A DNA stretch of 54,665 nt from Chloroflexota bacterium (GCA_902810745.1 CADDYW010000023.1:1-54665), one strand, 5' to 3'. Numbered from the stretch's first letter, positions 7,814-16,299 are shown. Program-made: numbers and translations. The notes: a model not told the origin generated them from the sequence alone.

Positions 7814-9814
7814 TCACGCTTTGCCCTTCACGTCGATCAGCGCCGAATCCCGACTGCCAGGGAGGCCTCGCGCCGTGATCGGCAGGCGCGCGCCGGTTTT
7901 GAGATCATATAGTCCGACCTCGATCCGGGCACCGGTCGGGGGAATCGGCCCGCGCAGATCGACCGTGTGCGTGTCGGGTACGATCCGCCCGGGCTGCCAG
8001 AGATCCGTGGGGTAGAGGTTGTCAATCGGCCAGCTATCGCCCTGCCCGAGCAGCTTGCCGTCGGGCCCCAGCACGTGTACGAACACCGTGTACTGCTTGC
8101 TCGGCCGCCGCTGCGCGCGCCAGTAGAAGGTAACCTCGACGGCTTGGCCAGGCGAGAGTCGTCGGACTCGACTGTCGAGCAGCTCGAGCTCGTCTCCAAA
8201 GCGCGTCAAACGAGGCGTCGGGCCGGTCCAGGCGGTCGAGTCGCCACGGGCGAAGAGTGTCGTCCCTTCCGCCGAGTCGATCAGGCGATAATCCGGCGAA
8301 TCGAAGAGCCGCCCGAGCGCGTTGCCGTCCAGGCTGAACGCGGCCGGATAGCGAAGGTCCCTCTGATCGAGCAGGATGTAGTCGGCGTTGTGAATCTCCG
8401 GGAATCGGTACACGCGCTCGCGCTCCGAGAACCAGCTCAGTAGATTGCGGCTGGCCGAGACCGATGCGTCCGGCGGTATCTCCGCGATCAGGCTTCGCAT
8501 TTCGACCGTATGCACGTCGCTCGTGAACGCCTTCGCGTCGTAGCGGCGTCCAATCGGCGTCGGGCCAATCAGATACGATGCAGCAGCGCAGGCGACCAAT
8601 AGGACACCCGCGACGACTGCTTCGGGCCATTCACTTCCAGGCAGCGTCTCGAACTTCGTAGCCGGACGCCCGGGTTCGTTCGCCACGGAGGCGCAGCGTC
8701 GACGCACAGTACGCAGCGAGAATAACATAGTTTTCTCTGCGTTTCCTCCGAGCCCTCGGTGTCTCCGTGGCGAGGCATTCTCCCGGGTGACCGCTTCGGA
8801 GGTGCCGGGTGCTACTCGCCTCAGACCCACCACCGTGCCGAAGAACAGAAACGGCAGCAATGGCGTCAGGTAGTGTCGATCGATCGCGTACTGATCGGGA
8901 CTCTCGGCAAGAAGGAGGTATCCAAAGACCGGGAGCGCGGCAACCACGTACTCCCAGCCGAGAACCGGCAGCAGTGCCAGCGGCACGAAAAGCTGCGCCA
9001 GAAAGCGCAGCCGGTCTGGAGTCGCCAGGTGGGCGACGAGCAGTCCGGGCGCGGTCAGCGCGTGGATCGCGATCTCGAGCGGACTATTTCCCAGGTAGGC
9101 GTAGCGCCGAACGTAGTAGTAGCCGCTCCCGGCGAGATTGAACCGTGGGAGAATGATACCCATCGTGACGAATCCGACGACGACGCCGAGCGCGATCGTT
9201 GCCGCGGCCAGGCGTGGGTGACGCCGTCGCAGCCACCAGAGCAGGCCCAGGCCAACCACGACGATCGCCACCTCTTCCTTGACCGTGAGCGCGACCAGCG
9301 CCGAGCCGAAGAACAGGAGCCTCCGATCTTGCTCGATCGCGAGGAGCGCCACCGCGAGTGGCAAGGGGAGCAGCGTAATCTCGTGGAATTGGAAGAGATT
9401 CACGTAGTGCAGGGCCGGGTAGACCAGGTAGGCACCGGCCACGAGCAGCGCGGGAGTCGCGCCGAGCTGCTGCCGCGCGAACAGATACAGGGGTATCGCG
9501 GCAAGCGCGAGCAGAAGACTCTGGCCAACGAGCAGCACGTTCGGGCTCGGCGAGATCCAATAGATCGGCGCGAAGAGCGCCACCGCGGGCGAGAAGTGAT
9601 CGCCCAGCATGTTGCTCGCGTGCTGGATCAGCGTGCTGACGAAGATGCGGCCGTGGGCCGTGTTCCAGACGATCTGATCGTAGATCGCGAGGTCTTCGTC
9701 GAACTGGTAGAGGGCGTCACGCTCTCGAATCGAGAGAAAGCTGAAGCAGCTGGTGTACGCAGCAATGAGGGCTGCCAACACCACCCAGGGGACCAGCGAT
9801 CGATGCGCCTTCAC
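7814..9814 (-). CDS. DUF2079 multi-pass membrane protein with a beta-sandwich tail
   Basis: 666 residues, GTG start. It matches the DUF2079 family: FDEDLAIYDQIVWNTAHGR, LGDHFSPAVALFAPIYW and VYPALHYVNLFQFHEITLLP are its hallmark stretches (acidic first loop, HFSP, FHE). About ten membrane helices run to roughly residue 340. A charged loop at about 335-390 contains an inverted-repeat element. The rest is soluble, ending in one beta-sandwich module (about 531-650; EVTFYWRA, YTVFVHVLGPDGK, RIEVGLYDLKTG). DUF2079 proteins are predicted GT-C-fold membrane enzymes of unknown substrate. The gene starts 16 bases after the stop of the DUF423 gene and probably forms a two-gene operon with it. Confidence 0.85.
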   Translation of the reverse strand: MKAHRSLVPWVVLAALIAAYTSCFSFLSIRERDALYQFDEDLAIYDQIVWNTAHGRIFVSTLIQHASNMLGDHFSPAVALFAPIYWISPSPNVLLVGQSLLLALAAIPLYLFARQQLGATPALLVAGAYLVYPALHYVNLFQFHEITLLPLPLAVALLAIEQDRRLLFFGSALVALTVKEEVAIVVVGLGLLWWLRRRHPRLAAATIALGVVVGFVTMGIILPRFNLAGSGYYYVRRYAYLGNSPLEIAIHALTAPGLLVAHLATPDRLRFLAQLFVPLALLPVLGWEYVVAALPVFGYLLLAESPDQYAIDRHYLTPLLPFLFFGTVVGLRRVAPGTSEAVTRENASPRRHRGLGGNAEKTMLFSLRTVRRRCASVANEPGRPATKFETLPGSEWPEAVVAGVLLVACAAASYLIGPTPIGRRYDAKAFTSDVHTVEMRSLIAEIPPDASVSASRNLLSWFSERERVYRFPEIHNADYILLDQRDLRYPAAFSLDGNALGRLFDSPDYRLIDSAEGTTLFARGDSTAWTGPTPRLTRFGDELELLDSRVRRLSPGQAVEVTFYWRAQRRPSKQYTVFVHVLGPDGKLLGQGDSWPIDNLYPTDLWQPGRIVPDTHTVDLRGPIPPTGARIEVGLYDLKTGARLPITARGLPGSRDSALIDVKGKA
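8680..8773. repeat. Miniature inverted-repeat element inside the DUF2079 gene
   Basis: TCGCCACGGAG (8680-8690) is exactly repeated in inverse as CTCCGTGGCGA (8763-8773). Nested inside are ACGCAGCGAGAA (8711-8722) and TTCTCTGCGT (8733-8742), which pair with one bulged base, so the whole about 94-base unit can fold on itself. It encodes about 32 Arg-rich residues (RRHRGLGGNAEKTM and beyond) that fit nothing else in DUF2079 proteins, and it keeps the frame. The cctcggtgtctccgtggc edge resembles a repeat that commonly yields spurious translations in many bacterial genomes (from memory, not checked). Confidence 0.7.
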
Positions 9815-9830
9815 CCCGTACCCGCGCCGA

Positions 9831-10202
9831 TCAAAAAGCCCGCAGCACCGTCCAGGCCAGGACCACCCACCCGGCCAGGAACGCTAGCCCGCCAAGTGGT
9901 GTGATCGCGCCGATCCAACGGATCCCGGTGATACTGAGCACATACAGGCTGCCCGAGAAGAGCAGGATACCGACGATAAAAAGCCAGCCTGCTAGCGCGG
10001 TCGGCGTGCCTTTCCAGCGGCTGATCGCGAACGCAACGGCGAACAAGCCGAGCGCGTGGTAGAACTGGTAGCGCACGCCGGTCTCGTACACCTCGGCCAT
10101 ACCCGCGGCAAAGGTACCCTGAAGCGTGTGCGCGCCGAATGCGCCCAGTGCGACTGCGAGAAACGCGAAAAATGTCCCGAGAATGAAGAACAGCTTGTCC
10201 AT
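9831..10202 (-). CDS. DUF423 (YgdD-like) small membrane protein
   Basis: 123 residues, four hydrophobic segments. LGAFGAHTLQ near the N-terminus, the central YQFYHALGLFAVAF, and ITPLGGLAFLAGWVVLAW at the C-terminus are the defining stretches of the DUF423 family (PF04241, E. coli YgdD). Length and helix count are normal for the family. Molecular function is not established. A TATACT hexamer (10213-10218, minus strand) lies only about 11 bases above the ATG, which would give a nearly leaderless transcript. The DUF2079 gene follows after 16 bases on the same strand. Confidence 0.9.
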   Translation of the reverse strand: MDKLFFILGTFFAFLAVALGAFGAHTLQGTFAAGMAEVYETGVRYQFYHALGLFAVAFAISRWKGTPTALAGWLFIVGILLFSGSLYVLSITGIRWIGAITPLGGLAFLAGWVVLAWTVLRAF

Positions 10203-10400
10203 AGCAAGGTATAGTATAGCGCCGGATGGTGAAGATCTCGATCTGTCTCGCGCTGCATCGTCGACCTCGAAACGTGAGTGCAGCCATCTGCACCATCGAG
10301 TGCCGGACCAGGGGGACCGGGGAAGCTATCCCCAAGCATCTCCCTTGCCAAGACACGAGACCCGGCCCGAGCCAGGCCCGAGAAGAACAGGAGGGATGAC

Positions 10401-10604
10401 ATGACCGACAGGAACCCGCCCGAGATCGTGCTTCAGCGCACGCGTGACCGACTGCGCGGCGCCGGTCTCTCCGAGGAGCGCGTCTCCGCCGTGCTCGATC
10501 GCGCCGCTCAGCTTCTCGGTTGCATCGAGAGTATCGCCGAGCTGGACGCCGACCTGCCCGAGCCGGCGCTGATCTGGCAGCCAATCGAGGAGGTCGATCG
10601 ATGA
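10401..10604 (+). CDS. AtzG-like (DUF4089-type) small subunit preceding an amidase
   Basis: 67 residues. ATG at 10401 is preceded by a strong Shine-Dalgarno AGGAGGG (10389-10395). The C-terminal stretch ESIAELDADLPEPALIWQP follows the pattern of AtzG-like proteins (acidic turn, then EPAxxFxP), short GatC-like partners of AtzE-type amidases. The position supports this: the stop overlaps the amidase ATG as ATGA, giving 1:1 coupled translation. In the known AtzE/AtzG pair the small protein is needed for a stable heterotetramer hydrolysing 1-carboxybiuret. Whether that substrate applies here is unknown. A GatC-like role for an amidotransferase is the alternative. Confidence 0.65.
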   Translation: MTDRNPPEIVLQRTRDRLRGAGLSEERVSAVLDRAAQLLGCIESIAELDADLPEPALIWQPIEEVDR

Positions 10605-12025
10605 CCGGGGACGATCTCGCCTTCGCCAGCATCGCCGACCTCGCACCGCGGATCCGTCAGCGCGAGATCTCGCCAGTCGAGGTCGTGGAAGCGGTCCTGA
10701 CCCGCGTCGACCGCCTGAACCCGACGCTCAACGCATTCATCACCATCACCGCCGATCACGCGCACCAGGCGGCGCGCGACGCCGAGCGGGAGATCGCCGC
10801 CGGTCACTATCGCGGCCCGCTGCACGGTATTCCGATTTCTCTCAAAGATCTCTACCTGACCGCGAACCTTCGGACGACCGGCGGCTCGCGCATCCTGGCC
10901 GATTACCTGCCCCGCGCGGATGCCACGGTCACCCGTCGACTGCGGGAGGCCGGGGCAATCCTCGTCGGCAAGAACAATATGCACGAGTTCGCCTACGGAA
11001 CGACGACGATCAATCCGCACTATGGTGCGACAAGGAACCCCTGGGACGTCGAGCGCATCACCGCCGGATCGAGTGGAGGCTCGGGCGCAGCGGTCGCGGC
11101 CGGGCTCAGCTACGCGTCGATGGGGAGCGAGACCGGCTGGTCGATCCGCCGGCCAGCCGCGTTCTGCGGCGTTGTCGGTCTCAAGCCAACCTACGGACGC
11201 GTCAGTCGCCACGGGATGCTCCCGGCGGCGTGGTCCCTCGATCACGCCGGACCGCTGACTCGCACGGTCGAAGACGCGGCGCTCGTCCTCAACGCGATCG
11301 CTGGCTGGGATCAGGCCGATCCGGCGTCGAGCAATCGGCCGGTTCCGGACTTCACGAGCGATCTCGACCGTGGTATCTCCGGCTTGCGCATCGGACTGCC
11401 GCGCCACCACTTCGCTGGATTGTGCGAAGCAGAGGTCGAACGAGCCTTCGAGGATGCCGTCGCGGTGCTGCGCACGCTCGGCGCTACGCCGGTCGAGGTG
11501 GAGCTACCACGGGTGCGCTATGCTGGAATTGCCTCGTCAGTGATCATGTCCGCCGAGGTCAGCACGGTGCACGCGCGATGGATTCACCAGCGCGGCGGCG
11601 ATTACGGCGACGACGTCCGGGCGCGGATCGAGGCTGGCCTCGCCGTCGACGCCATCGAATATCTGCGGGCCCAGCGTCTGCGTCGCTGGATCGCCGAGGA
11701 GGTCGCGGCGACCTTCCAGAACGTCGACGTCCTGATCTGCCCGACGACGCCGCAGGTCGCGACACGGATCGACGGCGGTCTGGAGGCGCTGAACGATCCC
11801 GCGCCAGCTGTTGCCGACGGTCCGTTCAACCTGCTCCGGTTGTTCGCACTGATTGGCACGCCGGCCATCTCCGTACCCTGCGGTTTCTCTCCGCGCGGGT
11901 TACCAATTGGGCTGACGTTGGCTGGTCGTGCCTACGATGAGGTCACGGTGCTCCGCGCAGCTGCCGCTTACGAGCGCGTGACTGACTGGCACCGACGGCG
12001 ACCGGGGATATCTTCCGGCAGATGA
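10601..12025 (+). CDS. Amidase-signature family hydrolase (AtzE/GatA-like)
   Basis: 474 residues, starting at the ATG at 10601 that overlaps the previous stop and has GAGGAGG upstream. The catalytic Lys82 (ISLKD), cis-Ser157 (AGSSGGSG) and nucleophile Ser181 are present, and their spacings (75 and 24) are those of the fatty acid amide hydrolase triad Lys142-Ser217-Ser241. The motif normally read GTDTGGSIRxPA is here GSETGWSIRRPA: Trp180 replaces the Gly before the nucleophile, a residue that in the family helps form the oxyanion hole. The rest is well conserved (GVVGLKPTYGRVS, DHAGPLTRTVEDAA). Partnered with the small upstream protein. The substrate is probably a small amide or ureide; activity is uncertain because of Trp180. 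Confidence 0.85.
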   Translation: MTGDDLAFASIADLAPRIRQREISPVEVVEAVLTRVDRLNPTLNAFITITADHAHQAARDAEREIAAGHYRGPLHGIPISLKDLYLTANLRTTGGSRILADYLPRADATVTRRLREAGAILVGKNNMHEFAYGTTTINPHYGATRNPWDVERITAGSSGGSGAAVAAGLSYASMGSETGWSIRRPAAFCGVVGLKPTYGRVSRHGMLPAAWSLDHAGPLTRTVEDAALVLNAIAGWDQADPASSNRPVPDFTSDLDRGISGLRIGLPRHHFAGLCEAEVERAFEDAVAVLRTLGATPVEVELPRVRYAGIASSVIMSAEVSTVHARWIHQRGGDYGDDVRARIEAGLAVDAIEYLRAQRLRRWIAEEVAATFQNVDVLICPTTPQVATRIDGGLEALNDPAPAVADGPFNLLRLFALIGTPAISVPCGFSPRGLPIGLTLAGRAYDEVTVLRAAAAYERVTDWHRRRPGISSGR

Positions 12026-12182
12026 GACCGAGGCGCGGTCCGTTCATTTCCGTCGTCTTACGCCGGATCCGGCCGGTTCGCGTGGACCTTGCTGGCGGGG
12101 GAGCAGCGCGGGTTCCTCCACCGGGGGCAAGATATGATTCGCAACAAGGCAAAATTTCGCTCATGCAGAACTTTTTACTAAG

Positions 12183-12211
12183 TTGACACAATAGACGGGG
12201 AATGCTACAAT
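12183..12211 (+). promoter_or_regulatory. Consensus sigma-70 promoter for the primary sigma factor gene
   Basis: TTGACA (12183-12188), a 17-base spacer and TACAAT (12206-12211) with TG one base before the -10. This is a near-perfect housekeeping promoter and the best in the window. Transcription should begin near 12218, leaving a leader of about 155 bases before the ATG at 12375. The region 12026-12182 upstream holds no gene; it contains a 12-bp palindrome GCCGGATCCGGC at 12062-12073 of unknown role. Confidence 0.9.
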
Positions 12212-12374
12212 TCCCAGGGGTGGGTCTCACGCCATTTGGCCACTTTCTGCTCATCATCCAGGGCCAGTCGCCTCACGGTCAGCGCGGGTGAGTGCTCGTC
12301 GCGAGGATGTTTCGCCTCCCTTATCTGGGAGCGGATTCGCGCGACGGCGTCAACGGCTCTCGAACGATGATCGC

Positions 12375-13991
12375 ATGGTGCCACGGACACATGCCAACAA
12401 ACGAACGCTGGGCATTGTTGCGGAGGACGCCTTGATCGAACCTGGCTTTGGACATTCTCCCACGGTCGACGACGCGCTCGACACCGAAGCAGTCGACGAC
12501 GCGGCTTTCGCCGACGCCTACGATGATCTCCTCGAAGACGACTTCTCCGTCGAAGATCCCGTCAAAATGTACCTCCACGAGATTGGACGGGGGCAGCTGC
12601 TGACCGCCAATGACGAAAAATGGCTGGCCTGTCGCCTCGAAGAAGCGAATCGCCTCAAGGAAACTATCCGCGAGCTCGAGATGCGCTTCGGCAGTCCTCC
12701 CACGCCAACGCAGGTCATCGTCGCCGTCTACACGCGAATCTTCGAGCGGCGTGGGCTCTTGAACGACCTGTCGACGGTCTTGCACCTTGACCCGGTGCTC
12801 GATGTGCCCGCTTTCCTCGAATGCCCCCGACTACGCGAAGCAATCGATTACTACCTCGAGCCAGACCTCATCGACCAGCTAGCAGACCGCGCCGGCCGAA
12901 AACCCGAGGAGACGCGGAGCGACGTGATCGCGGTGTCGGTCGATAGTCGACTGCTGCCGGACGTCGTGCGTCGCCTCCTGGGAAAGGCCAATGGACTCGA
13001 CGATCTCCCCTGTCCGTCCGTGTTCGCGGAGATGCTGGAAGGCACCGAAGCCGAGCTGGCCGAGCACCTCAACAACGTACGGCGCGAAGCCAGCCGCGCC
13101 GAGAGCAAGCTTACCGAGGCAAATCTGCGTCTGGTGGTCAGCGTCGCGAAGAAGTACCTCAACCGGGGGATGGCGTTCCTCGACCTGATTCAAGAGGGCA
13201 ATCTCGGTCTGATGCGTGCCGTCGGCAAGTTCGACCACCGTCGTGGGTTCAAGTTCAGCACATATGCGACGTGGTGGATCCGCCAGGCCGTCAGCCGGGC
13301 AATTGCCGATCAGTCGCGGACGATTCGCGTTCCAGTCCATATGGTCGAGGTGATCAATCGCTTGAGCCGAGTGTCCCGCGAGCTGGTCCAGGGACTTGGT
13401 CGTGAGCCCAGCCACGAGGAAGTTGCATTGATGATGGGCTTTTTCGACGAGGGATTGGAGAGCGAGCTCATCGCGGAGGTCCTTGCCCAGGGTGCGCGCA
13501 ACGGCACGACGCCACCCCGCGACGTGACCCCGGACATTCGACGCGATCTGATCCTCGGTTCCGGCATACTCAGCGTCCCAGCCGAGCTCCCGAACCAGCT
13601 GCGCGATCTGGTCGAGCAGGCGTCGAGCCGTGTGCAGGAGGCGGTCAAGGTCGCGCGTCAGCCGGTCTCGCTCGAAGCTCCGATCGGCGAGGAAGAGGAT
13701 AATCACCTGGGAGACCTGCTCCCGGATAGCTCGTCGCCCGCCCCGGTCGAGATCGCAACGCAGAAGCTCCTTCAGGAGCAGGTCGAAAATGTCCTCGCGT
13801 CACTCACGAATCGTGAGCGACGCGTTCTCCAGCTCCGCTTCGGGCTTGACGACGGTCATCCTCGAACCCTCGAAGAGGTTGGCAAAGAGTTTGGCGTAAC
13901 GCGCGAGCGGATCCGGCAGATCGAAGCCAAGGCGCTCCGCAAGCTCCGGCACCCGAGCCGGAGTAAGAAGCTACGGGCATATCTAGACTGA
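12375..13991 (+). CDS. rpoD: Primary sigma-70 factor (RpoD/SigA family) with an insertion in region 3
   Basis: 538 residues from the ATG at 12375; a GTG at 12288 would add 29 Arg-rich residues, and neither has a clear Shine-Dalgarno. Region 1.2 is at [14 protein letters not shown] (about 59-72). A non-conserved region follows. Region 2 runs from [20 protein letters not shown] (about 244) through [20 protein letters not shown] and [19 protein letters not shown], covering core binding and -10 recognition. Region 3 starts normally ([20 protein letters not shown]) but has about 60 extra residues (roughly 356-417) before [20 protein letters not shown]. Region 4 ends with [20 protein letters not shown]. 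Region 1.1 is reduced. A consensus promoter precedes it. Role: promoter recognition for housekeeping transcription; a second group 1/2 sigma elsewhere in the genome cannot be excluded. Confidence 0.9.
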   Translation: MVPRTHANKRTLGIVAEDALIEPGFGHSPTVDDALDTEAVDDAAFADAYDDLLEDDFSVEDPVKMYLHEIGRGQLLTANDEKWLACRLEEANRLKETIRELEMRFGSPPTPTQVIVAVYTRIFERRGLLNDLSTVLHLDPVLDVPAFLECPRLREAIDYYLEPDLIDQLADRAGRKPEETRSDVIAVSVDSRLLPDVVRRLLGKANGLDDLPCPSVFAEMLEGTEAELAEHLNNVRREASRAESKLTEANLRLVVSVAKKYLNRGMAFLDLIQEGNLGLMRAVGKFDHRRGFKFSTYATWWIRQAVSRAIADQSRTIRVPVHMVEVINRLSRVSRELVQGLGREPSHEEVALMMGFFDEGLESELIAEVLAQGARNGTTPPRDVTPDIRRDLILGSGILSVPAELPNQLRDLVEQASSRVQEAVKVARQPVSLEAPIGEEEDNHLGDLLPDSSSPAPVEIATQKLLQEQVENVLASLTNRERRVLQLRFGLDDGHPRTLEEVGKEFGVTRERIRQIEAKALRKLRHPSRSKKLRAYLD

Positions 13992-14012
13992 GTAAGCAGA
14001 CACACGAACCGA

Positions 14013-14037
14013 GCGGTGGATTTATCGCCTCCACCGC
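14013..14037 (+). promoter_or_regulatory. Hairpin between the sigma gene and the Ca2+/H+ antiporter gene
   Basis: GCGGTGGA (14013-14020) pairs perfectly with TCCACCGC (14030-14037) around a 9-base loop. There is no T-run after it, and it ends 4 bases before the antiporter ATG. It may be a weak terminator, an mRNA-end stabiliser, or a structure limiting ribosome access to the antiporter start. Confidence 0.4.
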
Positions 14038-14041
14038 CCGG

Positions 14042-15124
14042 ATGACCAGGGATCTGCTGGGTGAGTCTCCACTCAACTGGCTGCTTCTTGCCGTACCGGC
14101 GACCCTCGTCCTCTGGCTGCTCCACGCGCCGGAGCCAGTGACGTTCGGCGCCGCGACGATCGCGCTGATTCCCCTTGCCGCTCTGATCGGTCAGACCACC
14201 GAGATCATCGCCAGCCACACCGGACCGGTGCTTGGCGGACTCCTCAGCGCCACGTTCGGGAACGCGACCGAGCTGGTCGTCGCGACCCTGGCACTGATCC
14301 GTGGTCTGGACGAGGTCGTGAAGGCGTCGATCACCGGTAGCATCATCGGCAACGCTCTGCTCGTGCTCGGCATGAGCATGATCGCAGCAGGCATCGGTCG
14401 CGAGCGCGTGTTTTTCAATCGCGTGGCCGCGTCAACAAGCTCCACGACACTCCTGCTCGCTGTCACGGCGCTGGTAATGCCGGCCGTGTTCAACCTGGCC
14501 GTCTTCGGCCGTCTTCAGAACGCCAGCCCGGCCCTCGATCAGCTTAGCCTGCTCGTCGCGCTCGTCCTGATCTCCACCTACAGCCTCAGCCTGATCTTCT
14601 CTCTGATCACTCACCGTGGCATCCTGATCAATCTGGCCGAGATCCCCGAGCAGTCGCCGATGAAGGTTGGTCCGGCGGTCTTCATCCTGGCACTGGTGAC
14701 ACTCGTCACGACGTTCGAGTCGGACATCCTGGTCGGTACGATCGAGGCTACGACCCGCGCCCTCGGAATCACCGAGTTCTTCGTCGGCGCGATCATCATC
14801 GCCATCGTCGGCAATGCGGCCGAGCACCTCTCGGCGATCCTGGTCGCCCGACACGGGCAGATGGACCTCGCGGTACACATCGCGACTGGCAGCGCAACCC
14901 AGATTGCCGTCTTCGTGGCGCCCTTCCTCGTCATCATCTCGTGGCTCATCGCCGCGCCGATGTCCCTGGTGTTCAATGCGTTCGAGATCGCGGCGGTCGC
15001 CCTTGCCGCGGTCATCGTGACCATTGCCGCGCTGGATGGCGAGACGAACTGGTTCGAGGGCGTCCAGCTCGTCGCGGTCTACCTGATCATCGCCATCGCC
15101 TTCTTCTACGTCCCGGTCCCCTGA
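14042..15124 (+). CDS. cax: Ca2+/H+ antiporter of the CaCA/CAX family
   Basis: 360 residues, about eleven hydrophobic segments. The two diagnostic CAX repeats are present: GNATELVVATLALI (about residue 75) and its inverted-topology partner GNAAEHLSAILVAR (about 258). These acidic motifs form the cation site in the known exchangers. The length is normal for bacterial CAX/ChaA proteins. It would export Ca2+ in exchange for protons across the cytoplasmic membrane. The ATG at 14042 lies 50 bases after the sigma-factor stop; the two may be cotranscribed, with a hairpin between them. No recognisable regulator of calcium response is adjacent. Confidence 0.93.
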   Translation: MTRDLLGESPLNWLLLAVPATLVLWLLHAPEPVTFGAATIALIPLAALIGQTTEIIASHTGPVLGGLLSATFGNATELVVATLALIRGLDEVVKASITGSIIGNALLVLGMSMIAAGIGRERVFFNRVAASTSSTTLLLAVTALVMPAVFNLAVFGRLQNASPALDQLSLLVALVLISTYSLSLIFSLITHRGILINLAEIPEQSPMKVGPAVFILALVTLVTTFESDILVGTIEATTRALGITEFFVGAIIIAIVGNAAEHLSAILVARHGQMDLAVHIATGSATQIAVFVAPFLVIISWLIAAPMSLVFNAFEIAAVALAAVIVTIAALDGETNWFEGVQLVAVYLIIAIAFFYVPVP

Positions 15125-15224
15125 CGCTTGACCACGCGGGCCCCTGTCGCGTCGCACCGCGCCCGCCCTGCCCGGCGTGCTCATCCGATCGCCCGGGCGT
15201 CGCTTATCGGCGGGCACCACCTGC

Positions 15225-15233
15225 TGCTATAAT
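15225..15233 (+). promoter_or_regulatory. Extended -10 promoter element directed over a minus-strand gene
   Basis: TGCTATAAT, an exact extended -10, on the plus strand; no good -35 is visible. The next plus-strand gene starts at 15568, so transcription from here would first run antisense through the whole 99-residue membrane protein gene. See findings. Confidence 0.4.
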
Positions 15234-15532
15234 CACCCGCTAGACCAGAGGTACCCGGCGACCAGCAGGCTCAGCACGACGCCAATCTGGACCGCCAGAA
15301 GTGGGAGCCCGAGGAGATAGCCAAGCTGGAGGAGTGCGTTCTGGCTGAATACTACCTGATCGACTCCGACCGTCGCGAACAGGGCGCAGATCCAGCCGCG
15401 GGCGATCACTCCCGGCAGCATCTGACCCCAGTCGCGTACGCCAAAAACCAGATCGTATCCGGCGTAGATCGCTCCGATCAGCGCGGCAACTCCCAGAATA
15501 CTTTGAATGCTGAGCGCCATAGCTGGTATCAC
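15233..15532 (-). CDS. Small membrane protein, function unknown
   Basis: 99 residues from a GTG at 15532 (or 95 from an in-frame ATG at 15520). The protein has three hydrophobic segments (SILGVAALIGAIYAGYDLVF; ICALFATVGVDQVVF; LPLLAVQIGVVLSLLVAGYL). A GGAGG lies at about 15537-15541, too close for the GTG and rather far for the ATG, so the start is unsettled. No family is recognised. It is divergent from the dehydrogenase gene with only about 35 bases between starts, so the two may share a control region. Confidence 0.65.
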   Translation of the reverse strand: MIPAMALSIQSILGVAALIGAIYAGYDLVFGVRDWGQMLPGVIARGWICALFATVGVDQVVFSQNALLQLGYLLGLPLLAVQIGVVLSLLVAGYLWSSG

Positions 15533-15567
15533 GACCTCCAGATCACACTATGAGGAGACCAGACGTC

Positions 15568-16299
15568 ATGTCCTCCCGTCGCCTGATTTTGATCACCGGT
15601 GCTGCGGGAATGATCGGCAAGCAGCTCCAGGGATACCTCCGTGACCGCTATCGCCTGCGCCTGATGTATCACCGAACCGTCCTGCCAGCGGTTGGCGACG
15701 ATGAGATCATCGTCGGCGATATCTGCGACCTGCCCACCGTCGAGAAAGCTGTCGAGGGCGTCGAGGCAATCGTCCACCTGGCCGGCGATCCCAAGGTCGA
15801 CGCGACCTTTGAATCCGTCATCGAAAACAACATTCGAGGCACCTACAACGTTTACGAAGCCGCGCGCCGCCACGGTAAGCCGCGGGTCGTGTTCGCCAGC
15901 ACCAACCACGTCGCCGGGTGGTACGAGGTCCTGAAGATGTATGTTACCCCGGAGATGCCCGTTCGGCCCGATGGCTACTATGGGGCGAGCAAGGCATTCG
16001 GCGAGGCACTGGGCCGCTGGTATAGCGACGCGTTTGGTCTTCCCGTCATCTGCCTCCGCATCGGCTCGTATCTCGACCGGCCCCAGAACGTTCGGAATCT
16101 GTCGACCTGGCTGAGCCCACGCGACATGGCGCAGCTCACCTGGCGCAGCATCGAGAGCGACGTCCCGTTCGGCATCTTTTACGCGATCTCCGGGAACACC
16201 CGTCGCTACTGGGATATTACCGCAACCCAGCAGGTCCTGGGCTACGAGCCGGAAGATAACGCCGAGGATTACGCCAGCGAGATCCTGGGTGGCGGGTAG
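15568..16299 (+). CDS. NAD-dependent epimerase/dehydratase, uronate-dehydrogenase-like SDR
   Basis: 243 residues; the ATG at 15568 is chosen because GAGGAG (15552-15557) precedes it at a good distance, over an upstream ATG at 15550. Extended SDR fold: GAAGMIGKQL is the NAD(P) glycine motif, HLAGDP follows, STNHVAG supplies the active-site strand, and YYGASKAFGEAL is the YxxxK catalytic motif. The short length, single Rossmann-like domain and NHVAGWYE/YYGASK pattern resemble uronate dehydrogenases and related sugar oxidoreductases more than UDP-sugar epimerases (usually over 300 residues). Probable reaction: NAD-linked oxidation of a sugar or sugar acid. The physiological substrate is not determined by sequence or neighbours. 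Confidence 0.8.
   Translation: MSSRRLILITGAAGMIGKQLQGYLRDRYRLRLMYHRTVLPAVGDDEIIVGDICDLPTVEKAVEGVEAIVHLAGDPKVDATFESVIENNIRGTYNVYEAARRHGKPRVVFASTNHVAGWYEVLKMYVTPEMPVRPDGYYGASKAFGEALGRWYSDAFGLPVICLRIGSYLDRPQNVRNLSTWLSPRDMAQLTWRSIESDVPFGIFYAISGNTRRYWDITATQQVLGYEPEDNAEDYASEILGGG

Noticed and set aside
8678..8775. Possible frameshift or assembly error causing the odd segment in the DUF2079 protein
   Set aside because: The segment is bounded by exact inverted repeats and keeps frame on both sides, which fits an inserted element better.
8759..9904. Plus-strand frame of 381 codons opposite the DUF2079 gene
   Set aside because: Composition (Arg, Gln, Glu, no hydrophobic core) is that of an antisense shadow; DUF2079 motifs lie on the other strand.
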